From Streptomyces mirabilis (GTDB taxonomy: Bacteria; Actinomycetota; Actinomycetes; Streptomycetales; Streptomycetaceae), in contig NZ_JBCJKP010000001.1 of NCBI RefSeq assembly GCF_039503195.1, forward strand, positions 1,178,001 to 1,242,000: a stretch of 64,000 bases of DNA, in the 5' to 3' direction. Positions 1 to 8,833 of this stretch are shown here, piece by piece (positions within the stretch are counted from its first letter, which is position 1; every line of letters starts with the position of its first letter). The position numbers and the translations under genes were made by a program. The notes under the pieces were generated by a model that was not told where the DNA came from, did not search any database, and was given only the letters and a program-made list of their open reading frames with translations.

Positions 1-881
1 CCCGGGAGGTCATGACGGTGCCGCTGCTGGCCCACGGCCACCTGTACGGAGTGCTGCTGGCCGTCCGGCAGGGGCGGGGCTTCAGCGACCGGGGCACCGC
101 CGTCATGCACTACGCGGCACGGCTCGCGGGCGTCCACCTCGGCCACTCACGGCAGCACGACGCCGTACGCGACACCGTGCTCTCCCTGCAGCGGGCGCTG
201 CTGTCCGAACCGGGGCGCCCGCATCCCAACCTCGACCTCGCCACCCGCTATCTCCCGTCCGGCAGCAGCGTCCTGGTGGGCGGGGACTGGTTCGAGACCG
301 TCCGGCTGCACTTCGGGCGCACCCTGCTGGTGGTGGGCGACGTCATGGGGCACGGGCTGGACGCCGCGGTGGACATGAACGCGTACCGCTCGATGCTGCG
401 CTACGTCGCCTCGACGGATCTGCCCCCGCATCGCGTGCTGCGCCGCCTGGACGCGGCCGTGTCCGAGGACAGCGCCCGGCGTCCGGCGACCGCTCTGCTC
501 GTCCAGGTCGACCCGGCCCGGGGTACGGCCACGCTGGCCAGCGCCGGGCATCTGCCGCCGGTCGTGTTCGCCGGGGACGGCACCGGGGAACTCCTGGAGC
601 TGACGGTCGGCCCGCCGCTGGGGACCGGCGTGGGCGGCTACGAGGCGGTCATGCGCGCGCTCGCTCCCGAGGACATCCTGGTGATGTTCACCGACGGTCT
701 GGTGGAGCGGCGCGGCGAGGACATCGACGCCTCGCTCGCCCGGCTGGCCGGGCTGCGGCTGCCTCCCGGGACCGGTGTCGACGCGGTGCTCGACAGGGTC
801 CTCGTAGGGCTCGACGCCCGGCACGCGGAGGACGACGTGGCGCTGCTGGCAGCCCGCATCCGCCACCGTCCCGCGGCCTGA
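1..881 (+). CDS. SpoIIE/RsbU-type PP2C phosphatase, 5' end outside window
   Basis: This is the C-terminal part of a PP2C-family serine/threonine phosphatase that would dephosphorylate an STAS anti-anti-sigma factor in a partner-switching pathway. The frame is open to the left edge. The first 45 or so residues look like the end of a GAF domain, so the true start lies upstream; the ATG at 12 has its GGAGG too close to be convincing. The catalytic domain shows GGDWFE, VVGDVMGHG, FTDGLVE and the terminal EDDVALL, so most metal-binding aspartates are present. Two further SpoIIE phosphatases lie at 29.3 and 33.1 kb. Confidence 0.85.
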   Translation, partial: REVMTVPLLAHGHLYGVLLAVRQGRGFSDRGTAVMHYAARLAGVHLGHSRQHDAVRDTVLSLQRALLSEPGRPHPNLDLATRYLPSGSSVLVGGDWFETVRLHFGRTLLVVGDVMGHGLDAAVDMNAYRSMLRYVASTDLPPHRVLRRLDAAVSEDSARRPATALLVQVDPARGTATLASAGHLPPVVFAGDGTGELLELTVGPPLGTGVGGYEAVMRALAPEDILVMFTDGLVERRGEDIDASLARLAGLRLPPGTGVDAVLDRVLVGLDARHAEDDVALLAARIRHRPAA

Positions 882-976
882 CGCCCGACGCCGCCGTGAC
901 CGACGTACGTCTTCCCCTTCTGCCCCGCTGTGCTTGCCTGGGGACCCCTTTCGGCGGGCGGGGCGGGAGTTGCTTC

Positions 977-1909
977 ATGCGAAGGCCGTGGATCGTGGGG
1001 GTGCTGTTGGCCGGGCTGCTGCTCGGCGCGTGCGGGGATCCCGCGTCGGGGCCCGAGCCGTCGCCGCCGGATCCCGCGCTGCCCACGGCCGCTCCGTCAC
1101 CGACCACGACCACCCGCCAGCGCCCCGCCGCCTCACCCACGGCTCCCACGACAGCTGACGCAGCGGCGAAGGCGCCTACGGTTCTCTACCTCGGGGACTC
1201 GCTCGCCATGGAGAGCCAGAAGGTGCTCGGACAGTCGCTCCAGGAGCAGGTGAACGCCCGTTACACGAGCGCCCCCTACTCCGGGACCACCCTCTGCGAC
1301 TATCTGGAAGGCACCGGGGAGCGATCCCTCGTACCGCCCGCGGACAAGGCCGCCGCGCTGGTGCGCTCACTGCGTCCGGACTTCGTGGTGCTCCAGTTCT
1401 GGGGCAACTCCTGGGGCTACACGCCCTGCATGGACGGCATCACGTACGACAAGGAACCGGCCACGTACTTCAAGCGGTACGAGGCGGACATGAAGCGGCT
1501 GACGGAACAGATCGCGGACGCGGGCGGCGCGCGACGGCCCCGGATCGTCTGGGTGTCGCAGGGTCCGGACCCGCTCACCCCCGAGCGGATCCGGACCGTG
1601 AACGCGCTCTACGCGGCCCGGGCCGCGGCCTCCCACGACCTGGTCGCCGACGCCGGGAGGACGGTGAGCCCGGCGACGGCCCGCTACACGTGGGCGCAGT
1701 ACCTGCCGTGCACCGCGTACGAGCACGACCATCCGTCGTACTGCACCCAGCCGGGCCGTGACCGCACCGCCCTCCACCGCGACGACGACTATCTGCACTT
1801 CTGCCTGGCGCCGACCACGTCCACGCCGAAGTCCTGCCCGGTCCGCTCCCCCGGCATCGCGCGGATCACGCGCGAGATCACCCGCGTGATAGCGGACCAC
1901 GTCGGCTGA
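977..1909 (+). CDS. SGNH/GDSL-type hydrolase lipoprotein
   Basis: This is a probable secreted esterase or acyl hydrolase anchored as a lipoprotein. The chosen ATG gives a short basic N-terminus, a hydrophobic stretch and a lipobox LLLGAC; the frame opens earlier at 896, but that would bury the signal peptide. A GGGAG ribosome site precedes the ATG. A Pro/Thr/Ser-rich linker follows the lipid-anchored cysteine. The hydrolase domain has the block I motif YLGDSLAM and a C-terminal DDYLH that fits the catalytic Asp-x-x-His. Paired cysteines suggest disulfides outside the cell. The substrate cannot be told from sequence. Confidence 0.8.
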   Translation: MRRPWIVGVLLAGLLLGACGDPASGPEPSPPDPALPTAAPSPTTTTRQRPAASPTAPTTADAAAKAPTVLYLGDSLAMESQKVLGQSLQEQVNARYTSAPYSGTTLCDYLEGTGERSLVPPADKAAALVRSLRPDFVVLQFWGNSWGYTPCMDGITYDKEPATYFKRYEADMKRLTEQIADAGGARRPRIVWVSQGPDPLTPERIRTVNALYAARAAASHDLVADAGRTVSPATARYTWAQYLPCTAYEHDHPSYCTQPGRDRTALHRDDDYLHFCLAPTTSTPKSCPVRSPGIARITREITRVIADHVG

Positions 1910-2259
1910 CGGTCCTCAGGGCTGCGGATGGGCGGCTTCGCCTACCTGCCGACTCCGTTCACTCCTTCTTTTCCCCAATCGTGACACCGGCATTTCATGT
2001 CGGTGACGAGGTCGGGGAGCACTGTTTCCTGCGCACTCCCTGGAGTACGTGATTCATGTCTGCTGAGAGCGTGACCGCTGTTGCCCCCGCGGGGCCGGAC
2101 ACGGCGCGTTCCATCCCTTTGAATGGTGTCGATCTCGCGCTTGCCGAACCGCCCCGGAGTGTGGACACGGAAAAGACACACAAGCGCGTGCCCACACTTT
2201 TCCGGAAAAGGCGCATGCGAATTCCGTGTCCGCCGCGCAATTCCCCCGTGCGCCGGGGA
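1910..2259. other. intergenic region, lower GC, no convincing gene
   Basis: This stretch separates the lipoprotein from the convergent nitroreductase-like gene. It is visibly richer in A/T than its surroundings. An imperfect inverted repeat at 1985-2005 (CACCGGCAT, 3-nt loop, ATGTCGGTG) could be a terminator or operator. A forward frame from the ATG at 2056 reads about 55 plausible residues but has no strong ribosome site and runs into antisense of the next gene, so it is not called. Confidence 0.4.
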
Positions 2260-2655
2260 TCAGTCCGTGAGATCGACGCGCACGGTCGTCAGACCGGCGC
2301 CCATCGCCCGCACCGCGGCGCTGTTGAACCGCGGCAGGGTCCTCAGTCGCGCGCGGGCGTCGTCCTCGGGCATCACATGGGCGGTCCCGGTGTACCAGCG
2401 GCCCCGGACGCGGACCCGGACCCGCGGATCCGCCTGGATGTTGCGCACGTACTGCGAACGCGCGCCGTACTCGCTGACGAACCAGAACTCCCGCCCCACC
2501 AGCCGTCCGCCGACCGGGGTCCGGCGCGGCAGCCCCGACTTGCGTCCCGTGGTCTCCAGCAGGGTCTGGATCGGCAGACGCTTCAGGAGCGGATTGCCGA
2601 TCCACCGCTGGAACGAGGTGACGACGCGGTATTTCCGTTCGGGGTTGCGGGACAT
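2260..2655 (-). CDS. nitroreductase/deazaflavin-dependent oxidoreductase (DDN-like)
   Basis: This 131-residue protein matches the F420H2-dependent Ddn-like family in the split beta-barrel flavin fold. Visible features are the TTGRKSGLPRRTPV segment typical of cofactor binding and the WFVSEYG strand. The ATG is set by AGGAGG seven bases upstream; a longer reading frame to 2688 lacks this. It lies just downstream of the leftward tetR gene at 2711, with a 55-bp gap, and could be co-transcribed. The physiological substrate is unknown. Confidence 0.8.
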   Translation of the reverse strand: MSRNPERKYRVVTSFQRWIGNPLLKRLPIQTLLETTGRKSGLPRRTPVGGRLVGREFWFVSEYGARSQYVRNIQADPRVRVRVRGRWYTGTAHVMPEDDARARLRTLPRFNSAAVRAMGAGLTTVRVDLTD

Positions 2656-2710
2656 GCGAGGGTCCTCCTGTTCGGTGCCGGGCACCATTGTGCGGGGCCC
2701 CGCGACCGTC

Positions 2711-3352
2711 TCACGACCGCCGTCGGAGTTCCGTTCCGATCAGGCGGTTGAGGTGGCGGCGCGCGTCCTCGGTGCTCAGCGGAGGTGCCTGCCGCAGCCG
2801 TTGCAGGGCGAGGCCGTCGGCGAGGGCGGCGAAGCGGACCGTGAAACCGTCCAGGTCGTCGGAGCTGAACTCCCCTTCGGAGACGCCTCGTTCGGCCAGT
2901 TCGCGGATCTGGGTGTGCCAGGCCCCGTAGCGCTCGCCCTGGCCGCGGGCGAAGGCCTGGTCCGGGTCCTGGTCGCCCGCGTTCCAGTAGTCGAACCACA
3001 TCCGCCAGTGCCGGTCGGTGTCCTCGGTGAACAGCGCGTCGACGAGCAGGCGCAGCGCCTCGGCCGCGCCGGCCGCCTGCGCGGCGGCCTCGCTGAGCGC
3101 CGCGTAGTACCGCTCGATGTGCAGCACCATCGCCTCGGAGAGGATCTCCTGCACGCTCCCGAAGTGGTACGTGACCGTGCCGACGGACACCCCGGCCGCG
3201 GCGGCGACGTCACGCACCCCCACCGAGGCGTAGCCGCGCTCGGCGATCAGCGGCACGGCGGCCTCCACGATGAGGCGGCGGCGCACCTCGGTGGGCTGGC
3301 GGGTGCGGTCGGCGGCGGCGACGGCACGGCGAGGGGTCCTGGGGGCCTTCAT
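2711..3352 (-). CDS. TetR-family transcriptional regulator
   Basis: The 213-residue protein has an N-terminal helix-turn-helix at about residues 25-70 ([20 protein letters not shown]) and a TetR_C-type ligand domain behind it. Its ATG overlaps the stop codon of the upstream hydrolase remnant as ATGA, so the two were translationally coupled. It is probably the local repressor of the ancestral hydrolase/peptide-transporter operon that the island at 4.15-17.88 kb has split. An inverted repeat at 18190-18205, in front of the binding-protein gene, is a candidate target (inference). Confidence 0.88.
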   Translation of the reverse strand: MKAPRTPRRAVAAADRTRQPTEVRRRLIVEAAVPLIAERGYASVGVRDVAAAAGVSVGTVTYHFGSVQEILSEAMVLHIERYYAALSEAAAQAAGAAEALRLLVDALFTEDTDRHWRMWFDYWNAGDQDPDQAFARGQGERYGAWHTQIRELAERGVSEGEFSSDDLDGFTVRFAALADGLALQRLRQAPPLSTEDARRHLNRLIGTELRRRS

Positions 3353-3671
3353 ACCGACGTCCTCGGGGTGGTGCGGTGCCATGCGCGCTTGGCCACTGTC
3401 TCTCCGTTCGCCCGTGCCTCGATGCGGCTGTCCATGATGAAGTCCACGGCCGTGGCGCGCAGCTCGGTCCGCGTCACGATCTCCGCGTCCCCATCCTCCC
3501 CGCGCGTCAGCCGGATCGTCCATTCGGAGACCGCGGCCGCGGAGAGCGGATCGTCGCGGCGGATGCGGTAGGTCTCCCGGGCGCTCTCCTCGTAGCGCCG
3601 TCCGTCGGGATACGTCCGCGATCCCCCGTAGTTGGGGTCGACCTCCAGGGTCCACTCCCCCGTGGTCACGT
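3349..3671 (-). pseudogene. C-terminal remnant of a CocE/NonD (S15-like) hydrolase
   Basis: About 105 residues resemble the C-terminal beta-sandwich tail of CocE/NonD-family hydrolases (segments [39 protein letters not shown]). The alpha/beta-hydrolase catalytic domain is absent. The reading frame continues upstream without a break into an ABC ATPase, joining DEITAALED to VTTGEW at about 3672, so this is a deletion fusion and not a working gene. The stop is coupled to the tetR start by a 4-bp overlap. The family assignment rests on recalled tail motifs and is moderately sure. Confidence 0.6.
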
Positions 3672-4147
3672 CCTCGAGGGCGGCAGTGATCTCGTCGACG
3701 ATCAGGACGTCCGGCTCTCCCGCCAGTGCCCGCGCGATGCCGATGCGCTGGCGCTGGCCGCCGGAGAGCTGGGTGGGCAGCCGGTCGGCGAGGGCCGGGT
3801 CGAGCCGTACGTCGCAGATGAGCCGCCGGGCACGGTCCGCCGCCTGTGTCCGTGTCGCGGCCGTGCCGAAGAAGCGCAGCGGACGGCGGACCGCGTCGCC
3901 CACCGAGCGGCGCGGGTTCAGCGAGGTGTCCGCGTTCTGGAAGACCAGCTGTACCCGGCGACGCAGGGCGAGCGGCCGCTTCTGCGCGGAGCGCGCGAGG
4001 GCGTCGGACTCGTGGGTCATCGTGCCGCCGGACGGGGTGCGCAGGCCGGCCAGCGTTCAGGCCAGCGTCGACTTGCCGCTTCCCGACTCCCCCACGAGCG
4101 CGAGGACCTCGCCGCGCCGGACGTCGAAGGACAAGTCGGCCACACCG
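3672..4147 (-). pseudogene. oligopeptide ABC transporter ATPase (DppF-type), broken
   Basis: The reading runs leftward: FDVRRGEVLALVGESGSGKS (Walker A), then an in-frame TGA at 4057-4059, then [12 protein letters not shown], the Q-loop [11 protein letters not shown], the signature [15 protein letters not shown] and the Walker [12 protein letters not shown]. The TGA sits where intact relatives carry an arginine, so a CGA-to-TGA change is likely. The N-terminus is cut by IS3 DNA at about 4147-4156 and the C-terminus is replaced by a hydrolase tail. The NADTSLNP stretch is typical of the last ATPase in dpp/opp operons, and the matching binding-protein start lies at 17.9-18.2 kb. Confidence 0.8.
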
Positions 4148-4149
4148 TC

Positions 4150-4678
4150 GAGCGGGCCGAGGAGTTGATCCGCGAGACGATCGAGCGCAACGGCATCGTG
4201 CCCGAGACCGTGCACGCCGACCGCGGCACCTCGATGACCAGCAAGTAGGTCTCCCAACTGCTGATCGACCTCGGCATCACCAGGAGTCACTCGCGCCCCA
4301 GGGTCAGCAACGACAATCCGTACTCGGAAAGCCAGTTCAGGACCACGAAGTACGCCGCCGACTACCCTCAATGGTTCGATTCGCTGGCCCATGCCCGGGA
4401 GTGGATGGATGCCTTCATCACCTACTACAACCACGACCACAGACACTCCGGGATCGGACTGCACACCCCCGCCTCCGTCCACTTCGGCACTGCAGAGGAG
4501 GTCCGCGACCAGCGGGCCGTCGCTCTCGCCGAGGCATACGAACGCCACCCCGAACGCTTCGCCCGCCGACCGAAGCCACCCCAGATACCCGAACAGGTCT
4601 GGATCAACGACCCGGCCAAACGCAGGGAACCCGAACCACAAGGTTCATAGCAGCACGAACGTCTCATTTGACTTGACA
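4150..4678 (+). mobile_element. IS3-family transposase (OrfB) 3' remnant
   Basis: This is the C-terminal half of an IS3-type DDE integrase. It has the second catalytic Asp in HADRGTSMTSK and the Glu region in NPYSESQFRTTKYAADYP, then FITYYNHDHRHSGIGLHTP. An in-frame TAG at 4246-4248 interrupts it, most simply a CAG-to-TAG change. The first catalytic Asp, OrfA and the left end are missing. The right end is probably near TTGACA at 4673-4678. The left junction is abutted directly to the ABC ATPase pseudogene, making this the left boundary of the island. Confidence 0.82.
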
Positions 4679-4838
4679 ACTACCGGGCATCGTGCCACCC
4701 GGTTTCACACAAAAGCGTGGTCACAACAACTGTGGCGAAGGATGTCTCAGTTGGCGGACTTCGCCTGAACCTGATCAGACGAGCCGACCGCAAGCCACCC
4801 GCCGGTAAGCAGGACGTGTCCGGAGCAGGGGCGACCTC

Positions 4839-5612
4839 TTACCAGCCTTTGACAGTGGCGTGCATTTCCCAGACGAGGATTTCGGCGGGTTCGTCGGCGG
4901 TGATCCGCTGGCCTCCGGTCGCGGTGAAGCGCACGGAATCCCCGGCTTCGAGTTTTCCGGATGCTTCCAGCGTGACAGTGCCACGGGGAACGAAGAGGTG
5001 CAGGAACGGGGCATCTGGAAGGATCACCGAGTCGCCCGTGTTCAGTCGTGCCGCGTGCAGTCCGGCGTACTTGTTCTTGATGCGGATCGCCGCGGCGTCG
5101 GCATGCCGGTCCATGCCCGAGGCCACGGTGACCAGGCCGCCGCCGTGCAACAGAGCATCGTCGATCTCCAACTGTTCGTAGCCGGGAGTGATGCCCTCCT
5201 CGTCGGGAACGACCCACATCTGCACGAAGTGCACAGGGTCGGTGTGGGTGCTGGCGCCCTCAAGTCGCCAGGAGTCGTTCTTCTCCGAGTGCAGGATGCC
5301 GGTCCCAGCGCTCATGCGCTGGGCGAGTCCGGGGTAGATCAGCCCGGTGTGGCCGGTGGAGTCCTGGTGGACCAGTGATCCCTGCAGCACCCACGTGACG
5401 ATCTCCATGTCCTGGTGTGGATGCGTTTCGAAGCCGGTGCCGGCGGTGACGATGTCGTCGTTGTTGACCAGCAGCAGTCCATGGTGGGTGTTCTGAGGGT
5501 CGTAGTGGTGCGAGAAGGAGAAGGAGTGCTTGGAATCAAGCCAGGACAGCTCCGTCTTGTACCGTTCCTGGCTGCGGCGGATGTCCACCGTCGGCTGCAG
5601 AGCAGCGGGCAT
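4839..5612 (-). CDS. pirin family protein
   Basis: The 257-residue bicupin has the metal-binding pattern of pirins: HHYDPQNTHHG, FETHPHQDMEIVTWVL and GTGILHSEKND. Characterised pirins include quercetin 2,3-dioxygenases and transcription cofactors; the role here is unknown. An ATG start is preferred because AAGGA lies nine bases upstream, although the frame opens six codons earlier at a GTG. A small gene lies 37 bp upstream on the same strand. It is one of the few intact genes in the island, with somewhat lower third-position GC than the flanks. Confidence 0.85.
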   Translation of the reverse strand: MPAALQPTVDIRRSQERYKTELSWLDSKHSFSFSHHYDPQNTHHGLLLVNNDDIVTAGTGFETHPHQDMEIVTWVLQGSLVHQDSTGHTGLIYPGLAQRMSAGTGILHSEKNDSWRLEGASTHTDPVHFVQMWVVPDEEGITPGYEQLEIDDALLHGGGLVTVASGMDRHADAAAIRIKNKYAGLHAARLNTGDSVILPDAPFLHLFVPRGTVTLEASGKLEAGDSVRFTATGGQRITADEPAEILVWEMHATVKGW

Positions 5613-5649
5613 CGCATGAGTCCTTTCCACTCCCGATGTACCGCCAGGC

Positions 5650-5844
5650 TCACAGCCGCCCCCGTGCGCCGGGCGGAACCGTCACCGCGGGCACAGCGTC
5701 GGGCGACACCCGGTCGGCGACGTGCAGTTGTGCACAGTGCTGGTCGGCGATCTCGGCGCAGATGTCGGCCGCCTGCTCGCAGAGGGGGTTGCCGAAGTCC
5801 GCGGCGTTCAATGCCATGATCATTTTATAGCGGAGATCATCCAT
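5650..5844 (-). CDS. hypothetical protein, 64 residues
   Basis: I do not recognise this protein. The start is supported by GGAGG five bases before the ATG. It has three cysteines (PLCEQAADICAEIADQHC) in a probable helix, and the region after residue 45 is Pro/Ala-rich and may be disordered. It lies 37 bp upstream of the pirin gene on the same strand and is probably co-transcribed. The opposite-strand frame over the same DNA is less protein-like. Confidence 0.5.
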   Translation of the reverse strand: MDDLRYKMIMALNAADFGNPLCEQAADICAEIADQHCAQLHVADRVSPDAVPAVTVPPGARGRL

Positions 5845-5956
5845 ATCCGCCTCCGGAAGTTCGGGGTGTGTCGGCAGCCCTCAGGCTAGGCGCACCCGCG
5901 TGCCGTCGCCATCCGTGCGTGGGACCGTCGCGGGAACAGGCATCGAAGCGGACTGT

Positions 5957-6823
5957 TCACAGGACAGATCCATAGGCGCCGATTGCCGGGTCGCCCGCCG
6001 CCCAGGCGGCGAAGGTCGTCCAGGCGATGTCCGGATAGGAGCGGTGCAGTGCGCCGATGTCCACGTTGTAGCCTCACGGTTGATCAAGTCCCACATGGCG
6101 CGCATGTCGGCGCTGCTCTCGTGGACCATGGCAAGAGGGACCTGGACAGGCTCGACGGGGCGGTGCAACACCTTCTGCAGAGCGGCAGCCATCTGCGCAG
6201 GGGTAGGAGCGTCGGACGCGGCCTCGATACGGCGGCCGACGTGCCTCTCGCGGTCGGCCACCACGGCCGTCACCAACGCCCCGAGGTCTTGGCGCGCCAA
6301 CTGCTGCAGTGGCCGGTCCGGCGGAAGCGGAAGCTGCAGCCACCCTTCGCGAATGCTCTGGAGATCGCCGAGGAGGTTGTCGAAGAAGTACGGGGGTGCG
6401 ATCACCGTCCAAGCAAGGTCCTCCTGGGCGAGGATCTCCTCGATCCGCTCCTTGCTTTCGAAGTGGGGGACACCCGTGGAGCGGTTGGCTGAGGCAACCG
6501 ATGCGAGGACGAGGTGCGGCAACTCTGCCTGCGCTGCGGCGGCCACAATGGCTCGTCCCTGCTCCACTTCCGCCTGCGGCCCCTCCTCGAAGGGCGTGGT
6601 GACCGCGAACGCTGCGTCCACTTCGGCGAACGCGGCCCGCAGGGACGAGGCATCGCCGAGGTCACCAGCCACCACCTCCACGCCGTGCGCGCCCAAGACG
6701 CGCGCCCGCACCGTAGGGATCGCGGACCACCGCGCGTACCTCGTGCCCTCCGTCCCTCAGCGCCCGCACCACTGCACCACCCTGACCGCCGGTAGCTCCC
6801 AGGACCGCCACGCGTACAGGCAT
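5957..6823 (-). pseudogene. NmrA-like NAD(P)-binding oxidoreductase, two frameshifts
   Basis: The start MPVRVAVLGATGGQGGAVVR is a clean Rossmann nucleotide-binding motif, followed in another frame by ARVLGAHGVEVVAGDLGD and the rest of an NmrA/SDR-a5-like protein (APPYFFDNLLGD). The first frame change, at about 6705-6715, and a second at about 6065 (NREGYNVDIGAL is recovered only by adding one base) break the gene. With both repaired it would be about 288 residues and end at the TGA at 5957. It is either decayed or affected by sequencing errors. A GGTTCC/GGAACC inverted repeat lies upstream. Confidence 0.75.
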
Positions 6824-6845
6824 GGACCTCGACTCCTCTGCGATC

Positions 6846-6860
6846 GGTTCCGACGGAACC
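6846..6860. promoter_or_regulatory. inverted repeat upstream of the NmrA-like gene
   Basis: A perfect 6-bp inverted repeat, GGTTCC-GAC-GGAACC, lies 23 bp upstream of the pseudogene start in the divergent gap before the DUF5996 gene. Its size and position suit an operator for a small dimeric regulator. No regulator gene is adjacent. Confidence 0.3.
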
Positions 6861-7004
6861 AATGGTCTGCCCGTGTATCCGGATGCCACCGCCGAGTTCC
6901 CTCAGAAGCCGCTGCGGCGGCGCTGTCACGTCGCGGGTTCCGGGTGGGGATACGCATGATGGTAGTGAATTCGGGGTTTACCCATTCATTACAGGGAGGC
7001 CCTC

Positions 7005-7987
7005 ATGGAACTGTTCCCGCCCTTGGTGTACGAGTCCTGGCGCCCGACCAAGGAGACGCTGCACCGGTTCGCGCAGATCGTCGGCAAAGTGCGCCTGGCA
7101 TCCTCGCCACGGCGCAATCACTGGTGGAACGTGCCCTCGCATCTGACCGGGCGGGGCGTGACCACTCGGCCGATGGGCCTCACCGATCAGGGCGACTACT
7201 TCTGCATCGACTTCGACTTCGTCGACCACCGCCTCGTCGTCACCACCGGCCAGGGCGGCGAGGTCTGGTTCGTACTGCCGGGGCTGTCGGTCGCCGACTT
7301 TGATCAGAAGCTGCGCTCGGCTCTGGCGGAACTCGGAGTCAGCGCGCAGGTCGCCCGGCCTCGACCCTACGACCTGCCGGACACGGCGCGCCCCTTTTCC
7401 GAGGACCACGAACACCGCACCTATGACCCGGCGCAGGTGACCCGCTACTGGCAGATCCTTTCCCAGGTCAACCTCGTGCTGGAGGACTATGCGGCACAGT
7501 GGTCCGGCAAGACGAGTCCGTGCACCACTTCTGGCACACCTTTGACATCGCGGTGACCCGTTTCTCCGAACGCGTCATCGAGCAGCCCGCCTCGGTCGAT
7601 CCCGTGACGCGAGAGGCGTACTCCCGGGAGGTGATCAGCGCGGGCTTCTGGTTCGGCAGTCCAGACTTTCCCACGCCCGCGTTCTACCCCTACACCGCCC
7701 CTGAACCCCCTGATCTGGCCGAACAACCACTCGTGCCCGCGTCCGCGCATTGGCTGCCGAGCAGGGGCAGCCACCTGGCGGTCCTGGACTACGAGGTCGC
7801 ACGCACGAGTTCTTCACCTCGCGATACCGTCCGCTCCTTCCTGGACAGCGCCTATCACGCGGGTGCCCGACTCGCGGGCTGGGACACCACACGCGGCAAC
7901 TGCCCCGGCGGCATCACCGACCCGGTCATCACACCAGTCTCCAGGCCGGCAGCGGGCGCATTTCGCGAAGGAGGAAGCCCACCCTGA
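7005..7987 (+). pseudogene. DUF5996 family protein, one frameshift
   Basis: A GGGAGG site precedes the ATG, and the first 168 residues read well (NHWWNVPSHLTGRG, FDFVDHRLVV, EVWFVLPGLSV). At about 7518 the frame changes: SGKTSP continues in the +1 frame as VHHFWHTFDIAVTRFSERVI, consistent with loss of one G. The second part (AFYPYTAPEPP, SFLDSAYHAGARLAGWD) fits the family to near its end. The family has no known reaction. Repairing one base would give a protein of about 326 residues, so a sequencing error is a live alternative to real decay. Confidence 0.72.
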
Positions 7988-8094
7988 TCCACCGCCCGTG
8001 GCGCCACCGCCGAGTCCGTGGAGACCGACCTTCGAGATAGATGTCCACCACCACTTGGCAGGCGGAACCTGCTGGCCCGCCATACCGTCGAGGA

Positions 8095-8340
8095 ATGAGC
8101 GTTTACGTCATTCTGTTGCCGGAGGCGATCGCGGACGTCGATCGCCGTGAAGACCGAGAAGCCCTGGCTATGCCGTATGAAGACGAGCCTGGCGCCGCGG
8201 TGTACAAGTATGAGGTTCTGCCCAGTGGTGCCTTGATGGTCTGGCGGACCCTTCCGGACTCTTCGGCAGCACCCGAGGCCACGTTCGGTCCTTCGGCATG
8301 GAGCCATGTGCGGGGGTCATTCTTCGGAAGCAACGATTAG
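8095..8340 (+). CDS. hypothetical protein, about 81 residues
   Basis: I do not recognise this protein. It reads MSVYVILLPEAIADVDRRED and ends WSHVRGSFFGSND, acidic in the middle and with two tryptophans. The ATG at 8095 is preferred by sequence sense, but AGGA directly abuts it; an in-frame ATG at 8041 is the alternative. Third codon positions are less GC-rich than the flanks, as for other genes in this island. Confidence 0.4.
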   Translation: MSVYVILLPEAIADVDRREDREALAMPYEDEPGAAVYKYEVLPSGALMVWRTLPDSSAAPEATFGPSAWSHVRGSFFGSND

Positions 8341-8420
8341 CCGTCGGCGGGTACCGCGTACCTCGGTGGCCGAAGCGTCTCCGATCAGCTGAGCGATCCC
8401 ATGGCAGACGTGGTTTCTGA

Positions 8421-8786
8421 CGGGGGGTCGACGGCCGGCTGTTCAACACGGGCGAGAGGCACGGCTCGCACCAGCCGTACAGCGGGGCCGAATGGGCCCG
8501 GCTCATCCGTAGCTGCCGGGACGAGGTCGATGCCGCCTTCCGCGCGTTCTGCGCGGCCCGAGAGCAGGCTTCGGCAGGTGACGGGCCAGGAGCCTCGCTC
8601 CGTGAGCGCACCGCCCATCACTGGCTGGTGCTTCACAACGGGCCCGACCCTCTGGTCAGCGAGATGCCAGACCACGGCTCCTTCCCCTTCCGGTAGAAAT
8701 ATGGGGTCGGTCTTCGCACGGTGCTGGATCCGCTGATCCCGACCCTGGACGTGATCATCGCCTATCAGCTGCTGTTCGGTGCCTGA
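8421..8786 (+). pseudogene. unrecognised coding remnant with in-frame TAG
   Basis: One frame reads protein-like sequence with no start codon: RLFNTGERHGSHQPYSGAEW, then RSCRDEVDAAFRAFCAARE and HHWLVLHNGPDPLVSEMP. It meets TAG at 8694-8696 and continues in the same frame as KYGVGLRTVLDPLIPTLDVI to a TGA. The sense of the residues on both sides of the TAG suggests one decayed gene lacking its 5' end. The family is unknown to me. Confidence 0.35.
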
Positions 8787-8833
8787 CCGGTGGGCCGTCC
8801 AGGAGCCGCCACGATGCTCAGGTGCGACGCGGT

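Noticed and set aside
2056..2751. Forward frame of 231 codons from an ATG
   Set aside because: Only the first 50 or so residues look like protein; the rest is antisense to the nitroreductase-like gene and Arg/Pro-rich, and there is no good ribosome site.
4679..4838. Possible gene or IS end between the IS3 remnant and pirin
   Set aside because: No ORF with codon bias, no ribosome site, and no partner inverted repeat for the putative right end.
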